From Halomonas sp. Y3 (lineage in GTDB: Bacteria > Pseudomonadota > Gammaproteobacteria > Pseudomonadales > Halomonadaceae), in the NCBI RefSeq assembly GCF_024137965.1, contig NZ_CP099975.1:2108001-2172000 (forward strand): a stretch of 64,000 bases of DNA. The letters are read 5' to 3'. The translations under genes were made by a program, and so were the position numbers. The notes under the pieces were generated by a model. The model was given only the letters and a program-made list of their open reading frames with translations. It was not told the DNA's origin and made no database searches. Shown in pieces: positions 38,133-48,114 of the stretch. The first letter of the stretch is position 1. Every line of letters begins with the position of its first letter.

Positions 38133-38143
38133 GGCGTGTCTCC

Positions 38144-38165
38144 TTAGTAGTGGAAGTACTACTAA
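38144..38165. promoter_or_regulatory. Perfect 8-bp inverted repeat before the 37-codon ORF
   Basis: TTAGTAGT, 6-nt spacer, ACTACTAA. It touches the Shine-Dalgarno of the small ORF. It may be an operator bound by a dimeric regulator, or an RNA stem that hides the ribosome site. Confidence 0.45.
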
Positions 38166-38316
38166 ACCCCAGCCAAAACGAAATTTCAATACATGGGATC
38201 AATTTCCATCATAGCTTCCAGCGTGCCGGTTCGCCTTTGCGTTCAGCCATTTACGCTAAATTCTTCGGCATGACAACAAGTTATCTTGCTTATATTGACA
38301 CTGCTCCGGAGTCAAA

Positions 38317-39276
38317 ATGTCGCACCGATTCGCCGCCCAGCGGCTAAAAAATGCCTTGCAGCACCTGCTGATCCTGGCGGGGCTGGCGCTGCTGCTGGCG
38401 GTACCCGGCTACCTGCTGGCGGGGAGCTTCGGGGTGATCTGGGCCTTCGGGCTGGTAGCGCTGACGCTCTACCTGGGCGGACGCCTGCCGCCGCGCCTGG
38501 CCCTGGCCCGCACCCGGGCGGGACTTCTGCAGCGCTATCAGGCGCCGGAGCTCTATCGGGTGCTGGATATCCTCTACTACCGGGCCGGCCTCAAGGGCGA
38601 ACCCCAGCTCTTCCTGGTGCCCACCGCTGATCTCAACGCCTTCGCGGTCGGTGACGCCCGTGAGGGCGGCATCGCCATCACCGCCGGGCTGACCCGCACC
38701 CTGGACCTGCGCCAGCTGGCCGGGGTGCTGGCTCACGAGGTCAGCCATCTGCGCCACGGCGATACCCGGGTGATGTCCATGGCGGCCACCATGACGCGGC
38801 TGACCATCTGGGGGGCCTTCCTGGTGCAGCTGGGGCTTCTGCTGATGCTGCCGATGGTGCTGGCCGGGGAGCTGCGCATGCCTTGGCTGGAGCTGCTGCT
38901 GGTCGCCTTCGCTCCCTCCACCAGCACCCTGCTGCAGCTGGCGCTGTCGCGAAACCGGGAGTTTACCGCCGACCTGGAGGCCGCCGCCCTGACCCGGGAC
39001 CCGGCCAGCCTGGCGTCGGCCCTACAGGTGCTCGAGCACCATCAGGGGCTGTGGCTCACCTCCCTGCTGCTCGGCCAGAGGCCACCGAGCTGGTTCCGAC
39101 TGCTGCAGACCCACCCGCCCACCGAGGAGCGCATCCGCCGCCTGCTGGCCCTGGCCGAGCGTCAGCCGCCAAGGCGCCCCTCGCCTCGCCCCTATGTGCC
39201 GGACGACCCGCTGAGGCTCCAGCCCCCGGAGCCCCTGAGCCACCGCGACTGGCTCTGGCGACGCCCCAGGCGCTGA
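38317..39276 (+). CDS. M48-family membrane metalloprotease
   Basis: 319 residues: two N-terminal membrane helices (about 15-55), the HtpX-like catalytic domain with zinc motif HEVSH (LAGVLAHEVSHLRHGD), two more helices, and the glutamate region REFTADLEAAALTRDP that supplies the third zinc ligand. The C-terminal tail is Pro/Arg-rich. Such proteases degrade damaged inner-membrane proteins. It is an isolated gene ending at a clear terminator. Confidence 0.9.
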   Translation: MSHRFAAQRLKNALQHLLILAGLALLLAVPGYLLAGSFGVIWAFGLVALTLYLGGRLPPRLALARTRAGLLQRYQAPELYRVLDILYYRAGLKGEPQLFLVPTADLNAFAVGDAREGGIAITAGLTRTLDLRQLAGVLAHEVSHLRHGDTRVMSMAATMTRLTIWGAFLVQLGLLLMLPMVLAGELRMPWLELLLVAFAPSTSTLLQLALSRNREFTADLEAAALTRDPASLASALQVLEHHQGLWLTSLLLGQRPPSWFRLLQTHPPTEERIRRLLALAERQPPRRPSPRPYVPDDPLRLQPPEPLSHRDWLWRRPRR

Positions 39277-39280
39277 CGCA

Positions 39281-39306
39281 AGAGGCGGCCCCGAAGGGCC
39301 GCCTCT
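39281..39306. terminator. Terminator after the M48 protease gene
   Basis: An 11-bp stem agaggcggccc with a cgaa loop. It separates the protease gene from the convergent periplasmic protein gene. Confidence 0.7.
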
Positions 39307-39362
39307 CGACTGGCTCCGGGGCCGGGCCCCGAAGCTGAGCTGGGAGTCTCCCCCCGGCGATA

Positions 39363-39836
39363 TTACTGCGGCTGTTGCTGCTGCATCTGCTCCTGCATCT
39401 GGCGCATCTGCTGCTCCTGCTCCTGGGCCAGGCGCTCGAGCTCGTCGCGCTGCTCCTGGCTCAGGGTGTCCTGGATCCGCGCCTGCATCAGGGCGCTCTC
39501 GGCGGTCATGTCGCCGGTTAGCTGGCCGAGACGCTCGGCGTCGCGGCGGATAGCGGACTCGTCATAGCCCGGGCCGATCTGCTCGTGGATCTGCATCTGC
39601 ACGGTCTGGGCCTCGGCCTGCAGCGACTGCAGCCGCTCCTGGCCATCGGTCAGCAGCGCGACCAGCTCCTGCTCCTGTCCGGCGTCCAGGTCAACCAGCT
39701 GGTCGAGCTGGGCCACCTGCTGTTCGGCGCTGGGCGCACCCTGGGGCATCTGCTGGGCAATGGCCGGGGCGGCCAGGGCGAAGGTCAGGGCGAGGGCGCT
39801 GCTGCCGATCACGGCGAGGGGCTTGGCAAATGTCAT
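39363..39836 (-). CDS. Gln-rich periplasmic protein, Spy/CpxP-like in outline
   Basis: 157 residues: a signal peptide (about 1-27, ending in AIAQQ), then helices and a Gln/Met-rich tail (about 125-157). The helical, Gln-rich exported layout with LVALLTDGQERLQSLQAEAQ is reminiscent of Spy/CpxP-type periplasmic stress proteins, but the LTxxQ signatures are not clear. ATG at 39836 follows CAGGAG; the much longer upstream frame is a shadow of nfo. Confidence 0.7.
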   Translation of the reverse strand: MTFAKPLAVIGSSALALTFALAAPAIAQQMPQGAPSAEQQVAQLDQLVDLDAGQEQELVALLTDGQERLQSLQAEAQTVQMQIHEQIGPGYDESAIRRDAERLGQLTGDMTAESALMQARIQDTLSQEQRDELERLAQEQEQQMRQMQEQMQQQQPQ

Positions 39837-39971
39837 GCAATCTCCTGGAAAATCATGGGTATCCAAGGACCCTAGCACGCCGCCGTCGGGGATGACACCC
39901 CGCGCCGAGCGGCGACTTGCGCTAGAATCTCGAGCCTCTAGCGTGACACCACAGGAGCCAGGCCGTTCACC

Positions 39972-40820
39972 ATGAAGTATCTCGGAGCCCACGTCAGCGC
40001 CGCGGGCGGCGTCGATCAGGCGGTGCAGCGTGCCGTTGCGATCGGCGCCAACGCCTTCGCCCTCTTCACCAAGAATCAGCGCCAGTGGAAGGCCAAGCCG
40101 CTGGATGACGCCACCGTCGAGGCCTTTCGCTCGGCCTGCCGGCGCCACGGTTTCGGTCCGGGGCAGATCCTTCCCCACGACAGCTACCTGATCAATCTCG
40201 GCCATCCCGAAGCGGAGGGGCTGGCCAAGTCCCGGGCCGCCTTCCTCGACGAGGTGCAGCGCTGCGAGCAGCTCGGCATCGACCGGCTCAATTTCCACCC
40301 GGGCAGCCACCTCAGGAAGATCAGCGAAAGCGACTGCCTGGCCCGCATCGCCGAGTCCCTCAACGAGACCCTGAGTCGCACCCGGGGCGTGATCGCCGTG
40401 CTCGAGAACACCGCCGGCCAGGGCAGCAACCTGGGCTGGCGCTTCGAGCACCTGGCCGAGGTGATCGAGCGGGTGGAGGACAAGAGCCGCGTCGGCGTCT
40501 GCCTCGACACCTGCCACGCCTTCGCCGCCGGCTACGATCTGCGCACCGCCGAGGCCACCACCGCCATGCTCGACGAATTCGACGCCGTGGTGGGCATCGA
40601 GTATCTCAAGGGGATGCACCTGAACGATGCCAAGAGCGAGCTGGGCAGCCGAGTCGACCGCCACCATAGCCTCGGCCAGGGCAATATCGGCCTGGCGTGC
40701 TTTACCACCCTGATGCGCGACCCGCGCACCGACGGCATGCCCCTGGTGCTGGAGACCATCGAGCCCGCCATCTGGGCCGAGGAGATCGCCTGGCTGCGCG
40801 CCCAGCAGGAGGCCCCATGA
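39972..40820 (+). CDS. nfo: Endonuclease IV
   Basis: 282 residues, full length. Zinc-binding motifs are visible: [23 protein letters not shown] and [22 protein letters not shown]. It cleaves the backbone 5' of abasic sites in base-excision repair. The next gene starts inside its stop codon (ATGA overlap at 40817-40820), so the two are coupled. Confidence 0.96.
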   Translation: MKYLGAHVSAAGGVDQAVQRAVAIGANAFALFTKNQRQWKAKPLDDATVEAFRSACRRHGFGPGQILPHDSYLINLGHPEAEGLAKSRAAFLDEVQRCEQLGIDRLNFHPGSHLRKISESDCLARIAESLNETLSRTRGVIAVLENTAGQGSNLGWRFEHLAEVIERVEDKSRVGVCLDTCHAFAAGYDLRTAEATTAMLDEFDAVVGIEYLKGMHLNDAKSELGSRVDRHHSLGQGNIGLACFTTLMRDPRTDGMPLVLETIEPAIWAEEIAWLRAQQEAP

Positions 40821-42184
40821 GCGGCTCACCCCAGATCGGCGTGCGCGCCTATGACCCCGCCGACTGGCCCGCGGTCTGGGCGATGCTCGAGCCGGTGTTC
40901 CGGGCCGGCGAGACCTACGCCATCTCCCGCGACATCACCGAACAGGAGGCCCACAGGATGTGGATCGAGCTGCCCAGGGCGGTGCGGGTGGCGGTGGACG
41001 CACAGGGCACCCTACTCGGCACCTACTACCTCAAGGCCAACCAGGCCGGCCCCGGCGACCACGTGGCCAACTGCGGCTATATCGTCGCCGCACAGGCCCG
41101 CGGCCTGGGGGTGGCGGGAGAGATGTGCGAGCACTCCCTGGCGCTCGCCCGGGAGCTCGGCTTCAGCGCCATGCAGTACAACCTGGTGGTAGCCACCAAC
41201 GAGGTGGCGGTGAGGCTGTGGCAGAAGCACGGCTTCGCCATCGCCGGCACCCTGCCCCGGGCCTTTCGCCACCCCGAGCAGGGCCCGGTGGACGCCCACG
41301 TGGTCAACGAACAGGACGGCTTCCATATCGCCGCCGTGAAGTTCCAGGAGCTGGTACAGGAGCGCACCGAGGGTGCGGTCTCCGTGGATCTCTACCCCAA
41401 CGCCAGCCTGGGCGACGAACGCACCCTACTCGAGGGGATGCAGATCGGCACCGTGGACATGGGGGTGATCACCAACGGGCCGGTGGCCAACTTCGTCGAA
41501 GAGATGGCGGTCTTCGAGCTGCCCTTCCTCTTCCCGAGCCCCGAGGCCGCCTATGAGGTGCTGGATGGCGAGATCGGCCAGGAGCTCCTCGACAAGCTCG
41601 CCGAGGTCAACCTCAAGGGCCTGGCCTACGCCGAGCGTGGCTTTCGCAACCTGACCAACAGCGAGCGCCCGGTATCGAACCCCGATGACCTCGACGGCCT
41701 GCGCATCCGCGTGATGGAGAACCCGGTCTACACCGACACCTTCCGCGAGCTCGGCGCCAACGCCATCCCCATGGCCTGGACCGAGGCGCTGACCGCCATG
41801 CAGCAGGGCACCATCGATGGCCAGGAGAACCCGGTCAACGTCATCCACTCCTTCAAGCTCAACGAGACCCAGGCGCACATGACGCTGACCCGGCACACCT
41901 ATGCGCCGGCAATCTTCGTAATGGGCATGCCGAGCTGGAACCAGCTGCCGGAGGCGGCACAGCAGGTGCTAGTCGAGGCCGCCCAGGAGGCCGCTGAACA
42001 TGAGCGGCGAGTGAACGCAGAGATGGAGGCCGACCAGCTGGCCGAGCTGCGCGCTGCCGGCATGCAGGTCATCGAGGAGCCAGACCTCGAGGCCTTCCAG
42101 ACCGCCGTGGCGCCGGTCTACGAGAAGTACGGCGAGCAGTTCGGCGACTACCTCGAGCGTATCCAGGAGGCGCTTGACCAGTGA
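40817..42184 (+). CDS. Chimeric GNAT acetyltransferase-TRAP binding protein (DctP) fusion
   Basis: 455 residues in one open frame. Residues 1 to about 158 are a complete-looking GNAT acetyltransferase ([18 protein letters not shown]; acetyl-CoA loop around [35 protein letters not shown]; end GPVDAHV). From about residue 159 the chain becomes a TRAP DctP protein ([19 protein letters not shown], then [33 protein letters not shown]) missing its signal peptide and first strand. The junction is near nt 41290-41305, at shared Asp-Ala-His-Val codons. The DctP half would not be exported, so the following TRAP permease is probably without its binding protein. A deletion is the simplest origin; an assembly error must be excluded. 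Confidence 0.85.
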   Translation: MSGSPQIGVRAYDPADWPAVWAMLEPVFRAGETYAISRDITEQEAHRMWIELPRAVRVAVDAQGTLLGTYYLKANQAGPGDHVANCGYIVAAQARGLGVAGEMCEHSLALARELGFSAMQYNLVVATNEVAVRLWQKHGFAIAGTLPRAFRHPEQGPVDAHVVNEQDGFHIAAVKFQELVQERTEGAVSVDLYPNASLGDERTLLEGMQIGTVDMGVITNGPVANFVEEMAVFELPFLFPSPEAAYEVLDGEIGQELLDKLAEVNLKGLAYAERGFRNLTNSERPVSNPDDLDGLRIRVMENPVYTDTFRELGANAIPMAWTEALTAMQQGTIDGQENPVNVIHSFKLNETQAHMTLTRHTYAPAIFVMGMPSWNQLPEAAQQVLVEAAQEAAEHERRVNAEMEADQLAELRAAGMQVIEEPDLEAFQTAVAPVYEKYGEQFGDYLERIQEALDQ

Positions 42185-42735
42185 GCCTGACCGCGCGCTT
42201 CCTGCTGCGACCCCTGCAGTGGAGTGAGCGCGCCCTCGACGCCGTCATGCAGCCCGTGGTCTTCGCGGGCATGGCGGCGTTGATCGGCGTGATCACCCTG
42301 CAGATCGTCTCGCGGGTCTTTTTCACCGCCGTGGGCTGGACCGAGGAGGTCGCCCGCTTCCTGCTGGTGTGGATCACCTTCCTCGCCGCCACCCTGGCCT
42401 TCCAGCGCGGGCGCCATATCGCCGTGACCTTCGTGGTGGACGCCCTGCCGCTGCGCCTGCGTCAGCTTGCGCGCATCGCCGCGGTGCTGGTGACGCTGGG
42501 CTTCATGGTGGCGCTGGTGGTGATCGGCCATCGCTACATGCAGGTGCAGAGCTTCCAGAAGTCGGCCTCGCTGCGCCTATCCATGACTTATGTCTACGCC
42601 GTCATCCCGCTCTCGGCGGCGATCATGACCTGGTACGCCCTGGTCGACCTGCTGGAGCTGCTGATCCAGGGGCCGGATGCCGCCCGGGACGATGACAAGG
42701 GTGGCAGCGGCACTGCCGAGGAGCCTCTCCCATGA
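42181..42735 (+). CDS. dctQ: TRAP transporter small permease (DctQ)
   Basis: 184 residues with four membrane helices and the DctQ pattern (TEEVARFLLVWITFLAATLAF, RGRHIAVTFVVD). GTG start at 42181 overlapping the chimera's stop. With DctM it forms the Na+-driven TRAP permease. The C-terminal tail is acidic. Confidence 0.9.
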   Translation: MSLTARFLLRPLQWSERALDAVMQPVVFAGMAALIGVITLQIVSRVFFTAVGWTEEVARFLLVWITFLAATLAFQRGRHIAVTFVVDALPLRLRQLARIAAVLVTLGFMVALVVIGHRYMQVQSFQKSASLRLSMTYVYAVIPLSAAIMTWYALVDLLELLIQGPDAARDDDKGGSGTAEEPLP

Positions 42736-43994
42736 CCGGTGTGCTGTTTCTTCTGTTCCTCGTCTTCATGCTGCTGGGGGTCCCCATCGCCCTGGCCATC
42801 GGCGCCAGCACCCTGCTGGCCTTGAATGCCCAGGGCGTGCCCCTGATGGTGGTCACCCAGCAGATGTTCCAGGGCATCAACTCCTTCGCCCTGGTGGCGG
42901 TGCCCATGTTCATCCTCGCCGGCGACCTGATGGCCCAGGGCAAGGTGAGCGAAAAGTTGGTCGACTTCGCCGATGCCCTCTTCGGCTTTCTGAAGGGCGG
43001 ACTCTCCCTAGTCTCGGTGGGCGCCGGCATGTTCTTCGCCGCCATCTCCGGCTCCGGCGCCGCTACCACCGCCGCGGTGGGCTCGAGCCTGGTGCCGGAG
43101 CTGCGCAAGAAGGGCTACGACCCGGCCTCGGCGGCCAGCCTGATCGCCGCCAGCGGCACCATCGGCGTGGTGATTCCGCCCTCGGTGCCGATGATCATCT
43201 ACGCAGTGATCGCCCAGCAGTCGGTCTCCAAGCTGTTCCTGAGCGGCATCGTGCCGGGTATCGCCATGGGGCTGGGGCTCGGCGCCATCGCCATCGTCCA
43301 GGCCTACCGGCGCAACTACCCGCGGGGCACCGAGCTCTCGCTGGCCACCATCTGGCGCACCTTCCTGAGCGCCAGCTGGGGGCTGATGACCCCAGTGATC
43401 ATCCTGGGCGGCATCTTCTCGGGTATCTTCACGCCCAGCGAGGCGGCGGTAGTAGCGGTCAACTACGCCCTGCTGGTGTCGCTGTTCGTCTACCGCGACC
43501 TCAGCCTTGCCGACGTCTACCGCATCCTGATCCGCTCGGCGATCACCACCTCGGTGATCATGCTGGTGATCGCCACCTCGGCGGTACTGAGCTGGACCCT
43601 CTCCAGCTGGCAGGTGCCCGGCGCCATCGCCAGTGCGGTACTCTCCCTCTCCACCGACCCGCTAGTGATCATGCTGCTGGTGGTGGCGGTGATCCTGCTC
43701 ACCGGGGTCTTCATCGAGACGGCCAGCGCTCTGATCATCCTCACCCCTGTGCTCCTGCCCCTGGTGACCCAGCTCGGCATCGATCCGATCCACTTCGGCA
43801 TCATCATCGTGATGGGGCTCGCCATCGGCATGATCACCCCGCCGGTAGCGATCAACCTCTACGTGGCCTCCTCAGTGACCCAGCTTCCGCTGGAGCGTAT
43901 CACCCGAGCGATCCTCCCCTACTTGGTAGGGCTGATCACGGTGCTGCTGCTGGTGGTCTACGTGCCGATACTCGCGGGCTGGTCCGGCGCCTGA
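42732..43994 (+). CDS. dctM: TRAP transporter large permease (DctM)
   Basis: 420 residues and about twelve membrane helices. Typical segments are PMFILAGDLMAQGKVSEKLVDFADAL, SGSGAATTAAVGSSLVPEL, GTIGVVIPPSVPMIIY and GMITPPVAINLYV. It is the ion-coupled transport subunit for an organic acid. It overlaps dctQ by 4 nt. A ggcgcc-gagc-ggcgcc hairpin lies at the convergent junction with the dehydrogenase gene. Confidence 0.94.
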   Translation: MTGVLFLLFLVFMLLGVPIALAIGASTLLALNAQGVPLMVVTQQMFQGINSFALVAVPMFILAGDLMAQGKVSEKLVDFADALFGFLKGGLSLVSVGAGMFFAAISGSGAATTAAVGSSLVPELRKKGYDPASAASLIAASGTIGVVIPPSVPMIIYAVIAQQSVSKLFLSGIVPGIAMGLGLGAIAIVQAYRRNYPRGTELSLATIWRTFLSASWGLMTPVIILGGIFSGIFTPSEAAVVAVNYALLVSLFVYRDLSLADVYRILIRSAITTSVIMLVIATSAVLSWTLSSWQVPGAIASAVLSLSTDPLVIMLLVVAVILLTGVFIETASALIILTPVLLPLVTQLGIDPIHFGIIIVMGLAIGMITPPVAINLYVASSVTQLPLERITRAILPYLVGLITVLLLVVYVPILAGWSGA

Positions 43995-44001
43995 GCGGCG
44001 C

Positions 44002-45381
44002 CTAACCCAGCACCTTGCCGGGATTGAGCAGCCCCTTGGGATCGAGGGCCTGCTTGAGCAGGCGCATGGTAGCGATCTCCTCCTCGCTGCGACTGAAGTG
44101 CAGGTAGTCACGCTTCTCCAGGCCGATGCCGTGCTCGGCGGAGACGGAGCCGCCGATCTCGGCCAGGGGCGCATAGACCAGCTGCTCCACCGCCCGCCGG
44201 CACTCGGCGGCGGCGTCGCGCACGGTCACCATGATATGCAGGTTGCCGTCCCCCAGGTGGCCGAAGGCGACCAGCCGCGCGACCCCGGGAAAGGCCTCGG
44301 CCAGGCGCTGCTCGAGCCCCTCCACATAAGTCTCCATGGCGGGAATCGGCAGACTGATATCGAAGGAGAACATCGGCTTCAGGGTGCGCACCAGCGCCTC
44401 GATGTCCTCGCGGATCGCCCAGATCGCCTGGCGCTGGGCCTCGGAGCTTGCCAGCACCGCGTCGGTGATCAGCTCCGCCTCGAAGGCCTCCTCCAGCAGC
44501 GCCTGGAACTGCTCGGCGTCGCGCTCGGTATCCATGCCCTGGCTCTCGAGGATGGCGTAGAAGGGCGAATCGGTGGCCAGCGGCGGGGTGTGGGCGCCGC
44601 TCTCCTCGGTCATCAGCCGGTAGTGGCTGTTCCAGAGCGCCTCGAAGGCGCTCAGCCCGATGCGCCGGGGCGCCAGGTTGAGCAGCCTGGTCAAGGCCTC
44701 GAAGGAGGGCACCGACACCAGGGCGCACTGCTCGCTGGGCAGGGCCGGCTGCAGGCGCAGCACGGCGCGGGTGACGATGCCGAGCGTCCCCTCGCTGCCG
44801 ATGAAGAGCTGCTTGAGGTCGTAACCGGCGTTGTTCTTGAGCATGGTATTCATGGAGCTGATGACGCGACCGTCGGCCAGCACCGCCTCGAGTCCCAGCA
44901 CCTGCTGGCGCATCATGCCGTAGCGGATCACCCGGATGCCGCCGGCATTGGTGGCGATATTGCCGCCAATGGTGCAGGAGCCCCGGGCGCCCAGGTCGAC
45001 GGGGAACTGCATGCCGATCTCGACGGCGGCCTCCTGGACCCGCTGCAGCGGGACCCCGGCCTGAGCGGTGAGGGTGCCGCCCACCGGGTCGACCGCCTCG
45101 ATCGCCGTCATGCGCTCCAGGGAGACGGCCAGCTCGTTGGGCGCCGCCACGGCCCCGTGGACCACGCCGGTGAGCCCGCCATGGGTCACCACCGGCTGAC
45201 CGGCCGCGTGGCAGAGCGCCATGACGCGACTGAGCTGCTCGGTATTGGCGGGACGCACGATCGCCGCGGCCTCGCAGGGAGAGTGAGTGAACCAGTCGGC
45301 GTTGCGCTGGCGCACGGCTTCACCGGTCAGGAGGTGGTCGCGGCCGACGATCTCGGCGATGTGGTCAAGCAGCTGCTGCAT
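44002..45381 (-). CDS. FAD-linked D-2-hydroxyacid dehydrogenase (GlcD/D-LDH family)
   Basis: 459 residues with an FAD_binding_4 domain (VVTHGGLTGVVHGA, DLGARGSCTIGGNIATNAGG, KQLFIGSEGTLGIVT) and a C-terminal FAD-oxidase domain (FGHLGDGNLHIMV and SAEHGIGLEKRDYL, with catalytic His residues). It oxidises a 2-hydroxyacid such as D-2-hydroxyglutarate, D-lactate or glycolate. It converges on the TRAP genes, so the transported substrate may be such a hydroxyacid. ATG at 45381 is used; the longer frame is not supported. Confidence 0.88.
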   Translation of the reverse strand: MQQLLDHIAEIVGRDHLLTGEAVRQRNADWFTHSPCEAAAIVRPANTEQLSRVMALCHAAGQPVVTHGGLTGVVHGAVAAPNELAVSLERMTAIEAVDPVGGTLTAQAGVPLQRVQEAAVEIGMQFPVDLGARGSCTIGGNIATNAGGIRVIRYGMMRQQVLGLEAVLADGRVISSMNTMLKNNAGYDLKQLFIGSEGTLGIVTRAVLRLQPALPSEQCALVSVPSFEALTRLLNLAPRRIGLSAFEALWNSHYRLMTEESGAHTPPLATDSPFYAILESQGMDTERDAEQFQALLEEAFEAELITDAVLASSEAQRQAIWAIREDIEALVRTLKPMFSFDISLPIPAMETYVEGLEQRLAEAFPGVARLVAFGHLGDGNLHIMVTVRDAAAECRRAVEQLVYAPLAEIGGSVSAEHGIGLEKRDYLHFSRSEEEIATMRLLKQALDPKGLLNPGKVLG

Positions 45382-45519
45382 GGTCGGGCTCCCGGGGAGA
45401 AGGTAAAGGCACCATTCTCTCCCATTCCCCCTTCCCAGGGCGATAGCGTCTGGGTAAGGTCGACAGGCCCGGGCCCCCGGGCACCCGACTCCACCACAAG
45501 ATGCCACCAAGGATGCCGC

Positions 45520-45738
45520 ATGCTCGCCAAGCGCTCGACCCTGCTGACCACCCTGCTGTTCGGCCCTCTGCTGCTCACCGGCTGCACCACCTACACCTTT
45601 CCCGACGGTAGCCAGGAGACCCTGTGGGGCGTCCCCGCCGAGGACGAGACCCTGACCCGGGAGGAGCGCCAGCAGCAGGCGCCCCGCTATCGGGTGCCCG
45701 GGGAGATACCGGAGCGCGAAGCGGCGCCGGCGGAGTGA
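45520..45738 (+). CDS. Small lipoprotein
   Basis: 72 residues. A type II signal peptide with lipobox LLTGC (Cys about 21), then a short YTFPDGSQETLWGVPAEDE segment and a charged tail. AAGGA precedes the ATG at 45520. A much longer upstream in-frame reading is antisense to the dehydrogenase and is rejected. The function is unknown. Confidence 0.7.
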   Translation: MLAKRSTLLTTLLFGPLLLTGCTTYTFPDGSQETLWGVPAEDETLTREERQQQAPRYRVPGEIPEREAAPAE

Positions 45739-45739
45739 G

Positions 45740-46345
45740 TCACGGCCGAACGAAGAGCACGCTGAGGTTGTTGGCGGGCATCTCGGCGACGCGCTGGAGG
45801 GCCAGGCCGTGGCGCTCGGCCTCGGCGGCGACCGCCTCCAGGTCGCGCACGCCCCAGCGCGGATCGCGTCGCCTCAGGTCGGCGTCGAAGGCGGCGTTGC
45901 TCGCAGAGGTATGCGCGCCGCCCCGTCGATAGGGGCCGTAGAGGTAGAGGACGCCTCCCGGCACCAGGCGCTCCCCGGCGCGGGCCATCAGCGCCTCGGC
46001 CACCGCCCAGGGCGAGATATGGATCAGGTTGATGGCGACGACGGCATCGAAGGGGCCCTGCGGCCAGTCGCCGGGAGCGGTGACATCGAGGCGTATCGGC
46101 GCGGCCAGGTTGGGCAGCGCCGCCGCTTCCCGCCAGGCGGCGATGGAGGCCAGGGCCGGCTCGGCAGGGTCGCTGGGCTGCCACTGCCAGCCGGGCATGG
46201 CGGTGGCGAAGGCCAGGGCGTGCTCCCCGCTACCGCTGGCAAGTTCCAGCACCCGGGCCCGCTCGGGCAGCCGCTGCTTCAGCACCTCGAGAATCGGCCG
46301 GCAGTTGCGGGCCACGGCGGGGCTCTGTCGACGAAGATCGTGCAT
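45740..46345 (-). CDS. DUF938 SAM-dependent methyltransferase-like protein
   Basis: 201 residues, full length for DUF938. The start has SPAVARNCRPILEVLKQRLP, followed by the SAM motif VLELASGSGEHALAFA and INLIHISPWAVAEALM. The end is NNLSVLFVRP. It has a class I methyltransferase fold; the substrate is unknown. It follows rluF on the same strand by 9 nt. Confidence 0.88.
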   Translation of the reverse strand: MHDLRRQSPAVARNCRPILEVLKQRLPERARVLELASGSGEHALAFATAMPGWQWQPSDPAEPALASIAAWREAAALPNLAAPIRLDVTAPGDWPQGPFDAVVAINLIHISPWAVAEALMARAGERLVPGGVLYLYGPYRRGGAHTSASNAAFDADLRRRDPRWGVRDLEAVAAEAERHGLALQRVAEMPANNLSVLFVRP

Positions 46346-46354
46346 GGGCTCTCC

Positions 46355-47494
46355 CTATTTCCGATTCTTGCGCCCGCCGGGCTTGCCGGGCGTCGGCTTG
46401 CCCCGGGCTCCCGGTGCGCCGGACCTGGCCTGGCGAGTCCCCGGCTTGCCCGAACGGCTCGCCTTGCCGGCAGAGGCCCCTTTGCCCGCCGCGGCCCCTT
46501 TTCCCGCCGCCCCCCCTTTACCCGCCGCGGCACTCTTGCCGCCGCGGGCCTTCTCGGCGCCACCCTTGCGCGCCTGGGCCTTGCCGCCGGCCGTCTTGCC
46601 ACCCGCACTTCTGCCAGCGGCCGCCTTGCCGCCCTCACTTCTGCCGGCGGCAGGCTTGCCCCCGGCCCCCTGGCGTGAGCCACCGCGGGGCTTTGCGGCC
46701 GCCTTGCCAGGCCCCGCTCTGCTCCCCTGGCGCCGCGCCTTGCGTCGACCGTCGCCTCCCGCCTCGGAGGAGGAGCCCTCGGTCATGGCGAGGATGGTCG
46801 ACACCTCGGCGGGCGTCAGGTCCCGCCAGTCGCCCTCGGCGAGCCCCTTGAGGGTGACGTTCATGATCCGCAGCCGCTCCAGCTTGACCACCTCGTAGCC
46901 GAACACCTCGCACATGCGGCGAATCTGGCGATTCAGCCCCTGGACCAGGGTGATATTGAAGACGAAGCGGGACTCCTTGACCACCGGGCACTTCTTCGTC
47001 ACTTCGCCCAGGATCGGCACGCCGCCCCCCATGCCCTGGATGAAGTCGTCGGTGATCGGCTTGTTGACGGTGACCCGGTACTCCTTCTCGTGCTGGTTGC
47101 TCGCCCGCAGGATGCGGTTGACCAGGTCGCCGTTGTTGGTCAGGAAGATAAGCCCCTGGGAGTCCTTGTCGAGCCGCCCGATGGGGAAGATCCGCGTACC
47201 GTGGCCGACGAAATCGACGATATTGGCCTTCTCGCTCGGCTCGGTGGTGCTGACGATGCCCACCGGCTTGTTGAGGGCGATGAACACCAGGTCCTCGTCC
47301 TCCAGGGCCAGGGGCTCGATGACCTGGCCGTTGACCTTGACCACGCTGCCCGGATAGACCTGATCGCCGGGGGTGGCGCGGCGGCCGTCGATCCGGACAT
47401 TGCCCTGCTCGATATAGCGGTCCGCCTCGCGCCGGGAGCAGATACCGCTCTCGCTGATGTACTTGTTGATGCGCTTGGAGAGGGTCTGGGCCAT
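46355..47494 (-). CDS. rluF: 23S rRNA pseudouridine(2604) synthase with long basic tail
   Basis: 379 residues. An S4 domain (about 6-55) is followed by the RsuA/RluF-type catalytic domain with [19 protein letters not shown] (catalytic Asp), [11 protein letters not shown] and [19 protein letters not shown]; these blocks match RluF more than RluB. From about residue 245 the protein is a low-complexity Gly/Ala/Lys/Arg tail of about 135 residues, much longer than in E. coli. The tail probably binds RNA. The start is the ATG at 47494. Confidence 0.92.
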   Translation of the reverse strand: MAQTLSKRINKYISESGICSRREADRYIEQGNVRIDGRRATPGDQVYPGSVVKVNGQVIEPLALEDEDLVFIALNKPVGIVSTTEPSEKANIVDFVGHGTRIFPIGRLDKDSQGLIFLTNNGDLVNRILRASNQHEKEYRVTVNKPITDDFIQGMGGGVPILGEVTKKCPVVKESRFVFNITLVQGLNRQIRRMCEVFGYEVVKLERLRIMNVTLKGLAEGDWRDLTPAEVSTILAMTEGSSSEAGGDGRRKARRQGSRAGPGKAAAKPRGGSRQGAGGKPAAGRSEGGKAAAGRSAGGKTAGGKAQARKGGAEKARGGKSAAAGKGGAAGKGAAAGKGASAGKASRSGKPGTRQARSGAPGARGKPTPGKPGGRKNRK

Positions 47495-47595
47495 GGGACG
47501 CGTCCGGAACGTGAAATGGGTGGTGCCGAGGGGATACGGCGTGCTGGCGGGCAGTGTAAGGGCTGGTCCGCCCGACGGCCAGCCGGTCCGGGGTC

Positions 47596-48054
<459 letters not shown>

Positions 48055-48114
48055 GACAACTCCTGTACAGGTCGCGCTAAGATGAACGCTCATGTCCAAC
48101 TATTGGAGAGTCCC

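Noticed and set aside
39363..40829. 488-codon minus-strand frame suggesting a long fusion protein
   Set aside because: The upstream 330 codons are antisense to nfo; a signal peptide and Shine-Dalgarno mark the true start at 39836.
44098..45738. 546-codon plus-strand frame
   Set aside because: Most of it is antisense to the FAD dehydrogenase; only the last 72 codons, with their own start and lipobox, look real.
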